34,243 nt of DNA from an uncultured Eubacteriales bacterium (GTDB lineage: Bacteria > Bacillota > Clostridia > Christensenellales > UBA1242), in contig CATKYT010000013.1 of assembly GCA_949841245.1 (NCBI GenBank), forward strand, positions 1 to 34,243, written 5' to 3'. Below, in pieces: positions 7,442 to 14,539 of the stretch. The translations under genes were made by a program, and so were the position numbers. Below the pieces are notes generated by a model. The model searched no databases. It was not told the DNA's origin and saw only the letters and a list, made by a program, of their open reading frames with translations. Within the stretch, counting starts at the first letter, position 1. The number at the start of each line of letters is the position of its first letter.

Positions 7442-8782
7442 TTATTTTCCTAAGCAGAACTTTGAGAAGATAAGGTCAATTATATCTTCATTTTCAGTGT
7501 TGCCAGTAATTTTGCCCAAAAGTTGCCACAGTGACTTTAAAGAAGTGGAAAGAATGTCAAGGGATAAAAAGTTTTCTGACAAGATTGTTTGAAGATCTGT
7601 TTGTGCATTTTTTAAAACTTCAATTTGTCTTTCGTTTGTAAGAACCAACGCGTTTGGATCAATTTCTTCGCCAATAACCATGTTGCAAATTGTGTTTTTA
7701 AGTTTTTCAATGTTTTTGTTTTCAAGTGCAGAAATTTCGATTTCATTTTCAAACTTTTCGATTGCACGGATTTTGTCTGTTTTGTTGATGACATACAGAC
7801 ATTTTTTGTTTGTCAACAACTTTTCAATTTCTCTGTCTTCTTTGCTTAATTTTTCACTGCCGTCTAATATAAACAAAATTAAGTCAGCGGTTTTTAAAAT
7901 TGTTTTGCTTTTTTCAATGCCGACATTTTCAACGATGTCTTCTGTTTCGCGAATTCCAGCAGTGTCTATTAAATTGATTTTAATGCCATTGTGTGAAAAA
8001 CTTTCGGTTATGTTGTCGCGAGTTGTTCCTTGAATGTCGGTGACAATTGCACGATCCTGTCCAAGTAGTGCATTCATGACACTGCTTTTTCCAACATTGG
8101 TTTTTCCAACAAGGGCAACATTAATTCCACTTTTAAAATATTTTGCACTTTCAGATTGTTTTACAATGTTTTCAATATTGTTGTAAAGTTCACGCAAAAT
8201 TTCATATATGTTTGTTTTAAGTTTGGTTTCTTCTGTTTCTTCAGGATAGTCAAGTCCAACTTCAATTTCTGCCAAAAGTGTTTTCAGTTTTTCTTGTTGT
8301 TTCAAAATCGCTTCTGCAAGGCGACCATTTGTTATTTGCAAACTGCTTTTAAGTTCGCTTTCTGCTTCTGCGTTTATTTCTCCTATGATTGCTTCTGCTT
8401 TATCTAAAGTGATTTTTCCATTTAAAAATGCTCGTTTAGAATATTCTCCTGCTTCCGCCATGCTGGCTCCATTTTTTAAACATACTTCGACAACTTTTTG
8501 TGCCAGCAATGTTCCACCATGAATTTGAAATTCAACAATGTCTTCACCGGTGTAAGAAAAAGGTGCTTTGAAATAGACCATTAGACATTCTTCATAGACA
8601 TTCTGTTCAAGTTCTAATTTCCCCAAATAAAGCAATCTTGGCGTGATGTTTGAAATTTCAAGATTTGACGCAGAAAAAATTTTGAAAGCAATTTTAAGAC
8701 TTTCTTCTCCGCTCATTCTCACGATTGCAACTGCACCTTTTCCAAGTGGTGTGGAAATAGAAACTATTGTTTTATTTTTCAT
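7442..8782 (-). CDS. mnmE: tRNA modification GTPase MnmE (TrmE)
   Basis: MnmE is the GTPase partner of MnmG in wobble-uridine modification. The 446-residue product has the N-terminal folate-binding domain (VSISTPLGKGAVAIVRMSG), the helical domain, and an inserted G domain with GKTNVGKSS near residue 225, the TTRD switch, DTAG near 270 and NKTD near 332. It ends FSKFCLGK, the family C-terminal motif with the required cysteine. The open frame extends to 8827, but the family N-terminus begins at MKNKTIVSIS. There TATAAT (8794-8789) ends exactly six bases before ATG 8782 and no ribosome site exists, so the mRNA is predicted to be leaderless. Confidence 0.97.
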   Translation of the reverse strand: MKNKTIVSISTPLGKGAVAIVRMSGEESLKIAFKIFSASNLEISNITPRLLYLGKLELEQNVYEECLMVYFKAPFSYTGEDIVEFQIHGGTLLAQKVVEVCLKNGASMAEAGEYSKRAFLNGKITLDKAEAIIGEINAEAESELKSSLQITNGRLAEAILKQQEKLKTLLAEIEVGLDYPEETEETKLKTNIYEILRELYNNIENIVKQSESAKYFKSGINVALVGKTNVGKSSVMNALLGQDRAIVTDIQGTTRDNITESFSHNGIKINLIDTAGIRETEDIVENVGIEKSKTILKTADLILFILDGSEKLSKEDREIEKLLTNKKCLYVINKTDKIRAIEKFENEIEISALENKNIEKLKNTICNMVIGEEIDPNALVLTNERQIEVLKNAQTDLQTILSENFLSLDILSTSLKSLWQLLGKITGNTENEDIIDLIFSKFCLGK

Positions 8783-8788
8783 GTTGCA

Positions 8789-8817
8789 ATTATAACAAAC
8801 CAAAAGAAAAAACGCAA
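8789..8817 (-). promoter_or_regulatory. Promoter of mnmE, predicted leaderless start
   Basis: An extended -10 box, TGTTATAAT, has its hexamer at 8794-8789. A weak -35 (TTGCGT, 8817-8812) is 17 bases upstream. The six bases TGCAAC separate the -10 from ATG 8782, so +1 coincides with the A of the start codon. Confidence 0.7.
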
Positions 8818-8845
8818 GTAATGACAAAAAATAAAAAAATGCCTA

Positions 8846-8874
8846 TTGACATTAGGCTTAGTCAATGTTAAAAT
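8846..8874 (+). promoter_or_regulatory. Consensus promoter of the 8881 gene, predicted leaderless start
   Basis: TTGACA (8846-8851), a 17-base spacer and TAAAAT (8869-8874), preceded by TG as an extended -10. Six bases (TTTGTC) follow before ATG 8881, so +1 is expected at the A of ATG. There is no ribosome site. Confidence 0.8.
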
Positions 8875-8880
8875 TTTGTC

Positions 8881-9507
8881 ATGAACAGAGAACCAGTAAT
8901 AAAATCACTTAATGTAATTTTAAAGAAAGGATATTTGCCAAGTCGTGGGAGAGAATTTTATGGGCCTTACACATGTCGTATGAATTGTTTGGGTCACAGC
9001 GTGTTTAATTTGACAAATTTTTTGATTGATGTTTTTGACCAAGAAACTTTAAAAAATGGACTTTCTGAATATGATTATTTTTTCACAAATGTGTTTGGTG
9101 GTTTTAATGAGAACAATTTAGAGATAGAACGAAAAAGAATGTTTAACTTCATTGAAAAAACTGGTTTGAAAGTTGAAATTGAAAAGGTCGGTCAAATTTT
9201 AAAACCAAACCAATATAAAATTGCTTTTTATGCAACTGACAATTTCAACAAAAAACGAAATGGGGGGGGTGGAGATTTCCATTTCATATTGCAAGAAAAA
9301 GATGGGTTTTGGTCAAGTAAAGCAGGGAATGGCGAAGTGGAATTTTTGCCTAAACTTGAAAAAACTTTGCCACATAATGCAGAAACTCGCTATCAATTGG
9401 AAGATGTGTTGGTGGTAACTAACCCTTATGCAGATTGTAACAGTTTGAAAAATGTGGAAACAGGTTCGCAACCTAATAATGCAAAAGATTTGGAATTGAT
9501 AATTTAA
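8881..9507 (+). CDS. Uncharacterised 208-aa protein, possible cysteine-peptidase-like fold
   Basis: The family is not recognised with certainty. The pattern MNCLGHSVFNLTN (Cys near residue 36), followed much later by DFHFILQEKDGFWSSKAG (His near 133), resembles the Cys...His spacing of papain-like hydrolases; this is inference. There is no signal peptide or membrane segment. The gene is divergent from mnmE and both starts look leaderless: a full TTGACA-17-TAAAAT promoter ends six bases before ATG 8881. A G8 tract at 9262-9269 encodes part of a Gly4 run and would shift the frame if it changed length. The gene lies between mnmE and jag and ends at a two-way terminator. Confidence 0.75.
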   Translation: MNREPVIKSLNVILKKGYLPSRGREFYGPYTCRMNCLGHSVFNLTNFLIDVFDQETLKNGLSEYDYFFTNVFGGFNENNLEIERKRMFNFIEKTGLKVEIEKVGQILKPNQYKIAFYATDNFNKKRNGGGGDFHFILQEKDGFWSSKAGNGEVEFLPKLEKTLPHNAETRYQLEDVLVVTNPYADCNSLKNVETGSQPNNAKDLELII

Positions 9508-9534
9508 AAAAGACCAAAATTATTTTGGTCTTTT
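9508..9534. terminator. Bidirectional terminator between the 8881 gene and jag
   Basis: AAAAGACCAAAAT and ATTTTGGTCTTTT pair around a one-base centre. T runs on both strands suit ending the 8881 transcript and the converging jag transcript. Confidence 0.9.
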
Positions 9535-9539
9535 ATTTT

Positions 9540-10409
9540 TTATCTTTTATCTTTATATTCTCTTGGGAAGACAATTAAATATCTGTGTGGTTCTTCACCT
9601 TTACTGAGTGTGGTTACGCGTTCATCTTCTTGCAAAGCAGTGTGAATTACTTTTCTTTCACTGGCATCCATAGGTTCAAACTTGAAATATCTTCCACTTT
9701 TTGCCACTTTGTCTGCTGTGCGTTTTGCAAGTTCTCTTAAAGATTCGGCGCGTTTTTCACGATAGTTTTCAATGTCTAAAACGATTTTTTTGCGGTTTTC
9801 ACTTTTGCAAACAATGTTCATAATGTAAGAAAGTGAAAGCATGCATTCGCCACGATAACCAATAAGGTCATTCAAGTTTTCGCCAGTTACATTAAAACGC
9901 GTAAATCTGTCTTCTTCAATTTTTTCAATGTTTCCTTCAAGGTCAAGTGTTTTCAATAAACCTTCAATAAATTCTTCGCCAGTAAATTTTCTTTCATTTT
10001 CTAAGAAATTTCTTTCTTCTTTTTCTTCTTGCTTTTCATTTGAAGAAATTTCTTCATCAGCAACAATCTTTACTTTTTTAGCAGGTTTTGTTTCAACCTT
10101 TTCTTCAACTGTTTTTTCTTCTTTTGCAGCAGGTTCAGCTTTTTCAGTCTGTTCCACTTTTTTCTTTATAAACTTTTCTGCAAAATCTTCATCATTTTCT
10201 TTTTTTAAAAGTTCTTTCTTAAACTGTTCTCTTTTTTCATATTTTTCCACAGCATCTTCGGAAATTGTAACCAAAACTTTTGCTTTTTTTAAAAATCCAC
10301 CTTCATTTAAAATTTTGATGTCGACATCTTCTCTTGATGCTTTAAGTTCCAAGAGTGCATTTTGCACTGCTTGTTCAATGTTTTTTCCTGTTCCTTCACA
10401 TGAACGCAT
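9540..10409 (-). CDS. jag: Jag/KhpB RNA-binding protein (Jag-N, KH, R3H)
   Basis: Jag (KhpB, SpoIIIJ-associated) is an RNA-binding protein linked in Bacillota to envelope growth and usually encoded beside yidC. The 289-residue product has a Jag-N domain at 1-50 (GTGKNIEQAVQNALLELK...GFLKKAKVLVTI), a long Glu/Lys-rich linker at ~75-150, a KH domain with the GxxG loop as LIGYRGECMLSL, and an R3H domain near 225-289 (ASERKVIHTAL). AAAGGAG lies upstream of ATG 10409. No yidC is adjacent; the next gene upstream is on the opposite strand, so the usual rpmH-rnpA-yidC-jag context is broken here. Confidence 0.93.
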   Translation of the reverse strand: MRSCEGTGKNIEQAVQNALLELKASREDVDIKILNEGGFLKKAKVLVTISEDAVEKYEKREQFKKELLKKENDEDFAEKFIKKKVEQTEKAEPAAKEEKTVEEKVETKPAKKVKIVADEEISSNEKQEEKEERNFLENERKFTGEEFIEGLLKTLDLEGNIEKIEEDRFTRFNVTGENLNDLIGYRGECMLSLSYIMNIVCKSENRKKIVLDIENYREKRAESLRELAKRTADKVAKSGRYFKFEPMDASERKVIHTALQEDERVTTLSKGEEPHRYLIVFPREYKDKR

Positions 10410-10565
10410 TTTTCCTATTCTCCTTTTTCATTTTAATTTAGAAGTGCTTAAAGGCAAAATTGGGACTGCACCCCTTACATACATAACAACTTTAACATAT
10501 TTACACAAAAATCACAAACAAATTTTCGCTTTTTGTAAATTTTAAGTGTTTAATCATTAATTTGT

Positions 10566-10593
10566 TTGAAAAATTATGTTTTTATGTTAGAAT
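10566..10593 (+). promoter_or_regulatory. Promoter of the guanylate kinase gene
   Basis: TTGAAA (10566-10571), a 16-base spacer and TAGAAT (10588-10593), with TG upstream of the -10 box. AAAGGAG at 10601-10607 is the ribosome site for ATG 10615. Confidence 0.65.
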
Positions 10594-10614
10594 GTTGTTC
10601 AAAGGAGAAAAGAT

Positions 10615-11172
10615 ATGTTTGTAATTATTTCAGGTGTTTCGGGTGCTGGTAAAAATACTGTTATAAGTCATTTGTTAAATGAAAGCAACAATCGCTTTTT
10701 AATTAAGTCCGCCACAACCAGACAGAGAAGATTGGATGTAAAAAATGATGCAGATATTTACGACTTTTTAAGTGAAGAAGAATTTAAAAAACACGATCAG
10801 AACGGGGATTTTTTTGAAACAAACAACTATCGTGGTTTTTGGTATGCCACACAAAACAAAGAACTTCAAAAGATAATTGATAATCCTGAAAATATATATT
10901 TTAAAGACATAGATGTTCTTGGAACACAAAAACTTGTAAAATATTTAAAAGGGAAATGCAAAGTTCTAACAATTTTTTTGGAAGTGCCTGACGATGTTCT
11001 TTACGACAGATTAATAAAGCGTGGTGAAACAGATGAAAGGGCAAAATATCGCATTGCTCGTGGGGAAATGGAAAGAGAATATAAAAAACATTATGATTTG
11101 ATTATTGACAATATTGATTTGGAAAAAACTTTGCAAATCATAAGTGAAAGATTGAAAAAAGAAGGTTATTAA
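10615..11172 (+). CDS. gmk: Guanylate kinase
   Basis: Guanylate kinase converts GMP to GDP with ATP in purine nucleotide synthesis. The 185-residue product is of usual length. It starts with the P-loop ISGVSGAGKNT (residues 5-15; Asn takes the place of the common Gly/Ser after Lys). The GMP-binding region includes SATTRQRR, and FFETNNYRGFWYAT corresponds to the conserved E...YGT segment, with a divergent end (FWYAT). RGETDERAKYRIARGEME is the lid. Divergence in the GMP loop makes a related nucleotide kinase possible. It has its own promoter and ribosome site; no partner gene is in the operon. Confidence 0.85.
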   Translation: MFVIISGVSGAGKNTVISHLLNESNNRFLIKSATTRQRRLDVKNDADIYDFLSEEEFKKHDQNGDFFETNNYRGFWYATQNKELQKIIDNPENIYFKDIDVLGTQKLVKYLKGKCKVLTIFLEVPDDVLYDRLIKRGETDERAKYRIARGEMEREYKKHYDLIIDNIDLEKTLQIISERLKKEGY

Positions 11173-11192
11173 ACTTTCTTTTAAAATTGCTA

Positions 11193-11221
11193 TTGACAAC
11201 GACTATTGATTGTTTTATACT
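11193..11221 (+). promoter_or_regulatory. Promoter of the 11240 gene
   Basis: TTGACA (11193-11198), a 17-base spacer and TATACT (11216-11221) form a strong consensus promoter 19 bases before ATG 11240. Confidence 0.8.
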
Positions 11222-11239
11222 TGGTTTTGCGAGGTTTTT

Positions 11240-11983
11240 ATGTTTGAAAATAAATTTACTGAATTAGATAATGATTTTATTACAATTTGGTCAAAAATTT
11301 TATTGCTGAGAAAAAAAGATGGGCTAGACATTTTTAATGACCTTGAAAGACTTGCAGAACTTGGTCAGGTAAATGCTGTGCAAGCATATTATTCAGTTCT
11401 TGAAGAAGGAGATAATCGCAATTCAGTTATAGACAAGATTGTCGATGATTTTCCAGATGATGACTTTGATTTTCTTCTTGCTAAGACATATAAAAAACAA
11501 CTTGATGAAAATTATAAAATTTTATTCAGGGCATTCTTTAAATCATATTTTAGTAATGATTATGAAAAACAGTTAAAAGTAAAAAAACAAATGATGGATT
11601 TACAGTCTTTTCAGTTGCTTTGCAAAACTAAACAGATGTGTCTAGAACAATTCAACAAAACAAAAGACCCAATTATTTTAGAAAGATTTTTTGAAATTGC
11701 TTCTGGAAGCACACCTTGGGCAAATTTGGAAGAAAAAGAAATTTTCCAAAAATATAATTTTGCAAGGAAAAATCTCGTTTCCAAACTTCAAGAAAATCCT
11801 GACAACTTACAGGTTTTATTTGCGTTGGGCAAAAATTTATATTTTTCATCAAATTTTACATTATTTCCAAAAACAAAACAAGGGAAACAAATTCTGTTAA
11901 AACTTAAATCTAGACCGTATTCAAAAACTTTACAGAAACATATAAATGAGTGTAAAAAAGACGACAGTCAAAAAGAAAAATAA
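11240..11983 (+). CDS. Unrecognised 247-aa helical protein
   Basis: No family is recognised. The frame is open from 11210, but ATG 11240 has GAGG at the right distance and the consensus promoter lies just upstream, so I use it. The sequence is charged and mostly helical (LERLAELGQVNAVQAYYSVLEEG resembles a TPR/Sel1-like helix pair), without membrane segments. The C-terminus is Lys-rich. It is a single-gene unit: own promoter, then a two-way terminator against the ferritin-like gene. Confidence 0.7.
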   Translation: MFENKFTELDNDFITIWSKILLLRKKDGLDIFNDLERLAELGQVNAVQAYYSVLEEGDNRNSVIDKIVDDFPDDDFDFLLAKTYKKQLDENYKILFRAFFKSYFSNDYEKQLKVKKQMMDLQSFQLLCKTKQMCLEQFNKTKDPIILERFFEIASGSTPWANLEEKEIFQKYNFARKNLVSKLQENPDNLQVLFALGKNLYFSSNFTLFPKTKQGKQILLKLKSRPYSKTLQKHINECKKDDSQKEK

Positions 11984-12011
11984 AAGCAGTTTTTACTGCT
12001 TTTATTTTTTT
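11981..12011. terminator. Bidirectional terminator
   Basis: TAAAAGCAGT and ACTGCTTTTA form a 10-bp stem with a TTTT loop and T runs. It serves the 11240 gene and the converging ferritin-like gene, overlapping both gene ends. Confidence 0.85.
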
Positions 12012-13273
12012 GATTTAGTTGTGGTTTCTTTAACTCGTCCTAATGTCATGTTATCTTTCTTTCGGTCCTGCAATTCTTTAACAGGGTTTTGTTTAATTTC
12101 ATAACGATAGTCTTCGCCAAATTTTTCTGTATGGTCAAGAATTACTTTATGACTGGCAACTTGTTCTGGCTTTGCATTTACTTTGTTTTGATATTTAAAG
12201 AAATTTGCGGTGTCATCAAGTTCATTGATGTTTACATAACTTTCGCGTTGAGCAGTGCGTGTAACTGTGTTTTTCAAAATTTTACGGACATATTCAATAT
12301 TTGACTGCAATTTAATAAGTTCTGGGAATTCGCCATCTGGAATGACTTGTTGCCATTCTTTCTTTTCATATTTCTTTAAGTTTTGCGCAGCAGCATGCAG
12401 GTGAGCAATTTCTTGTTCTAAAAGCATCTCCCAAATTTTCTTGATGTTTTTGTCGCTTTCATCTTGCATCATGGAATAGTATAAATAACATTCAATATAT
12501 TCGTGCATCAAACACATTTCAAACCAACTTGCTGTTGGGTCAATTAAACTGCCATATTGGGAAACATGTTGTTCTTCAACCATTCCAATCTCTGTATAAA
12601 GTTCACGACCTTTTTGGTTTTTGTAAAACGCTCCAAGGTTCATGTAATAATTCATTGTTTGTTGTTCGGCAGCAGTGATAATGCTTACAGCACATTTGTC
12701 AAAAGGTGTCGCTTTTTTGTTGGATATTGGTGCTTTAACGCTGTCATAAGGGTGACGATGGTGAGAAATGGTTGGGCGACCAGGAGTGATTTCGGTGTAA
12801 CCACCGACATATTTTTCTGCTTTTGCGCCCATGTCGCTTTCCAACAAATTGGCATATCTATACAAGTGGTCAAAATCTTCCAAAAGTGCAAAATCCAAAG
12901 CATCTTTAACATGCTGATCTTTAACATGTTGCGCTAAGAAAGCAGTTAGGTCAACAGCCAACTGTTCATATCCTATTGTCGTTTCAAGCAAGTTTTCATC
13001 GGCAGGTTTTAAAGATGCAATCAATTTCTGTTGTTGCTGTTCTTGGCGTCTGATGAGAGCCAACATTCTTCTTAAATCATTGTCGCTTGCGTGTCGGTGG
13101 AATTGATGACCAAACCAAACGGATTCATATTCTGTGCCGTTCATTAAAATGCAACGCACTCTTGTATAAGGGCTGACTTCATTTTTATCGTAAGATTTTG
13201 GTGCAAGGTCTTTCCAACTCATTATGCAACTTTCAAGTTTCTTAGGTTTTTCCAAAAATGGATTAAATTTCAT
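12002..13273 (-). CDS. Large ferritin-like (diiron-type) protein of unknown function
   Basis: The 423-residue product has repeated helical ExxH-type signatures typical of ferritin-like four-helix bundles: LLEDFDHLYRYANLLE (~130-145), ITAAEQQTMNYYMNLG (~205), MVEEQHVSQYGS (~235), HEYIECYLYYSMMQDE (~262) and LEQEIAHLHAAAQNL (~288). Together these offer the Glu and His ligands of a diiron site. The N-terminal ~90 residues and the Lys-rich C-terminal tail (~70) are extra to the fold. No signal peptide is present. I chose ATG 13273 because AAGGAG is seven bases upstream; an in-frame ATG at 13288 lacks one. A role in iron or redox stress is plausible but not shown; the exact family is unknown to me. 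Confidence 0.75.
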   Translation of the reverse strand: MKFNPFLEKPKKLESCIMSWKDLAPKSYDKNEVSPYTRVRCILMNGTEYESVWFGHQFHRHASDNDLRRMLALIRRQEQQQQKLIASLKPADENLLETTIGYEQLAVDLTAFLAQHVKDQHVKDALDFALLEDFDHLYRYANLLESDMGAKAEKYVGGYTEITPGRPTISHHRHPYDSVKAPISNKKATPFDKCAVSIITAAEQQTMNYYMNLGAFYKNQKGRELYTEIGMVEEQHVSQYGSLIDPTASWFEMCLMHEYIECYLYYSMMQDESDKNIKKIWEMLLEQEIAHLHAAAQNLKKYEKKEWQQVIPDGEFPELIKLQSNIEYVRKILKNTVTRTAQRESYVNINELDDTANFFKYQNKVNAKPEQVASHKVILDHTEKFGEDYRYEIKQNPVKELQDRKKDNMTLGRVKETTTKSKK

Positions 13274-13334
13274 ATAATTCTCCTTCAAACCATTTTTGTC
13301 AAAAGTAAAGGTAACTATTCATTAATTAAGAAAA

Positions 13335-13362
13335 AAATAAAATCGTCCATTTCGGACGATTT
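13335..13362 (-). terminator. Terminator of the TM2-domain gene
   Basis: Read on the minus strand, AAATCGTCC and GGACGATTT form a 9-bp stem with a five-base loop, followed by TATTTTTTT. It sits just past the TM2 gene stop. Confidence 0.85.
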
Positions 13363-13363
13363 A

Positions 13364-13702
13364 TTATAAAATGCTTATAATTTTAATTAAATTTTTTTCT
13401 TTCACTTTCTTATAACAGCAAAAGATGTCAATAAGCCACCATAATCCAAAAGTAAATCCGCCAAAAAGAAATTTAGCAACACCAACACCTATATCTCCTA
13501 TGTAAAATCTGTCAACACCAAAACCGCCTAAGAAGATTGAAAAAATGATTGTCAACATAGGACTCTTGGTTTTACATAATGAAATATTATCATAAGCATC
13601 TTCGTCTGATTTTGCAAGAGTGTTTTTAAAATACAATATTTTGTCTTCTGGGATTAAGTCTTTATATTGATTCAGCACTGCATTCACTTTATCATTTGTC
13701 AT
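13364..13702 (-). CDS. TM2-domain membrane protein
   Basis: The 112-residue product has a soluble N-terminal half (~1-48) and a C-terminal TM2 domain. Two hydrophobic helices (~49-66 and ~74-95) flank the conserved GGFGVDRFYIGDIGVGVAKF turn, followed by WWLIDIF. TM2 proteins are small inner-membrane proteins of poorly known function. AGGAGG precedes ATG 13702. The promoter, read on the minus strand, is a perfect TTGACA-17-TATAAT (13786-13758) whose spacer is filled by an operator palindrome. The divergent XRE gene at 13820 is the obvious repressor, so expression is likely tightly controlled. Confidence 0.88.
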   Translation of the reverse strand: MTNDKVNAVLNQYKDLIPEDKILYFKNTLAKSDEDAYDNISLCKTKSPMLTIIFSIFLGGFGVDRFYIGDIGVGVAKFLFGGFTFGLWWLIDIFCCYKKVKEKNLIKIISIL

Positions 13703-13757
13703 ATTTACACCTCCTATTTAAATTTGAAAATAATTTTAAAAATATTTTCATATAAAT

Positions 13758-13786
13758 ATTATATGGAACATAATGTTCCATGTCAA
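13758..13786 (-). promoter_or_regulatory. Perfect consensus promoter of the TM2 gene
   Basis: On the minus strand TTGACA (13786-13781) and TATAAT (13763-13758) are exactly 17 bases apart. Nearly all of the spacer is the first operator palindrome, so a bound repressor would block RNA polymerase. Confidence 0.85.
13763..13781. promoter_or_regulatory. Operator 1, 19-bp perfect palindrome
   Basis: ATGGAACAT-A-ATGTTCCAT is perfectly symmetric and shares the core GAACA-N3-TGTTC with the second site 29 bases away (centre to centre). It fills the spacer of the TM2 promoter. Confidence 0.8.
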
Positions 13787-13792
13787 GTAAAA

Positions 13793-13809
13793 TAGAACAA
13801 TTTGTTCTA
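13793..13809. promoter_or_regulatory. Operator 2, 17-bp perfect palindrome
   Basis: TAGAACAA-T-TTGTTCTA is perfectly symmetric and overlaps the start of the XRE gene's -10 box (TAATAT, 13808-13813). This fits negative autoregulation by the XRE protein. Confidence 0.8.
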
Positions 13810-13819
13810 ATATATTTGT

Positions 13820-14026
13820 ATGAGTAAATTTTCACAAAGATTGAAGGAGATAAGAGATGAAAAGGGAATTTCACGCAAACAACTTGCAGAAAAGATGTTT
13901 GTAAGTGTGAGATTAATATCTTATTGGGAAAATGGACAAAGAGAATGTGATTTTGATACACTGTTAAAATTAAGCAAAGTTTTGGAAGAAAGCATAGACT
14001 ATATATTGGGAAATATAGATTATTGA
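13820..14026 (+). CDS. XRE-family repressor, 68 aa
   Basis: A minimal helix-turn-helix regulator: residues ~5-60 match the Cro/C1-type fold (LKEIRDEKGISRKQLAEKMFVSVRLISYWENGQRE, then LLKLSKVLEESIDYILG), with no effector domain. It is divergent from the TM2 gene, and two matching palindromes lie between them, so it most likely represses both. The -10 box TAATAT (13808-13813) ends six bases before ATG 13820 and there is no ribosome site, so its mRNA is predicted to be leaderless. The -35 region is poor. Confidence 0.92.
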   Translation: MSKFSQRLKEIRDEKGISRKQLAEKMFVSVRLISYWENGQRECDFDTLLKLSKVLEESIDYILGNIDY

Positions 14027-14046
14027 ATAAAATTTTTCAAATTAAG

Positions 14047-14076
14047 TTGACAAAAAGCTAAGAATTATGATAATAT
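14047..14076 (+). promoter_or_regulatory. Promoter of tRNA-Ser
   Basis: TTGACA (14047-14052) and TAATAT (14071-14076) are 18 bases apart. The tRNA begins 30 bases after the -10 box. Confidence 0.7.
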
Positions 14077-14105
14077 GTAGAAGTATTAAAAATACGAAAA
14101 GAAAT

Positions 14106-14193
14106 GCAGAGTTGGCTGAGCGGTCGAAAGCGGCGGTCTTGAAAACCGTTGAGGTGAAAGCCTCCTGGGGTTCGAATCCCTAACTCTGCGCCA
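14106..14193 (+). tRNA. tRNA-Ser (anticodon UGA)
   Basis: A full cloverleaf can be drawn: acceptor GCAGAGT/ACTCTGC, a D arm with GGCTGAGCGGTCGAAAGC, the anticodon loop CTTGAAA with TGA at 14140-14142, a long type-II variable arm (GAGGTGAAAGCCTC), the T arm GGGGTTCGAATCCC, discriminator G at 14190 and an encoded CCA. The long variable arm and the UGA anticodon identify serine. The neighbouring genes do not include other tRNAs. Confidence 0.98.
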
Positions 14194-14205
14194 AATATAC
14201 TAACT

Positions 14206-14235
14206 AAAAAGTCTTTTTTTGAAAAGGCTTTTTTC
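14206..14235 (+). terminator. Terminator after tRNA-Ser
   Basis: AAAAAGTC and GGCTTTTT pair (one G-U) around a T-rich loop and are followed by T residues, directly after the tRNA. Confidence 0.65.
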
Positions 14236-14325
14236 TTTCTAAAAACTACAATATACAGTGTTATTTGATAAAGATATCACTGCATACAGATATGACAATT
14301 TTCGTGATTTGGGAATTAGCATTTT

Positions 14326-14480
14326 CAAGTCTTTTTTCAAATTGCAAAAGTTTTGATTTTTTTGATTTTTTGCCCAAAATTTTGATTTTTTATCAAAAAA
14401 TTGGCTGTCGCAAAATCAAAACTTCAAAAATCAAAACTGACCACCGAGAAAATCAAAAATAATCAAAAAATCAAAATTTC
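14326..14480. repeat. Cluster of AATCAAAA / TTTTGATT repeats
   Basis: The stretch holds about seven copies of the 8-mer AATCAAAA or its complement TTTTGATT. The TTTTGATT copies are in the left half and AATCAAAA copies in the right half, so the block can fold into a long imperfect hairpin. One unit, TCGCAAAATCAAAA (14408-14421), recurs twice near 30.36 kb. It fills the gap between tRNA-Ser and the 14540 gene; no gene is evident inside it. A short open frame over it is low-complexity and not credible. Confidence 0.7.
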
Positions 14481-14539
14481 AAGCCAAAACCGATACAGAT
14501 TGCAAAGAGTTGTGGTATAATGAAAGCAGGAGAAAAACA

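Noticed and set aside
9928..10545. 205-codon open frame opposite jag
   Set aside because: It is the Ser/Phe-rich antisense shadow of the Glu/Lys-rich Jag linker and lacks a ribosome site.
14106..14193. tRNA-Ser as attachment site of the island
   Set aside because: I found no repeat of the tRNA 3' end further along the window and no integrase gene.
14265..14462. 65-codon open frame over the AATCAAAA repeats
   Set aside because: Low-complexity translation, no ribosome site, and it is fully explained by the repeat block.
14326..14480. CRISPR array
   Set aside because: Repeat units are 8-14 bases, irregularly spaced and in both orientations, with no cas genes.
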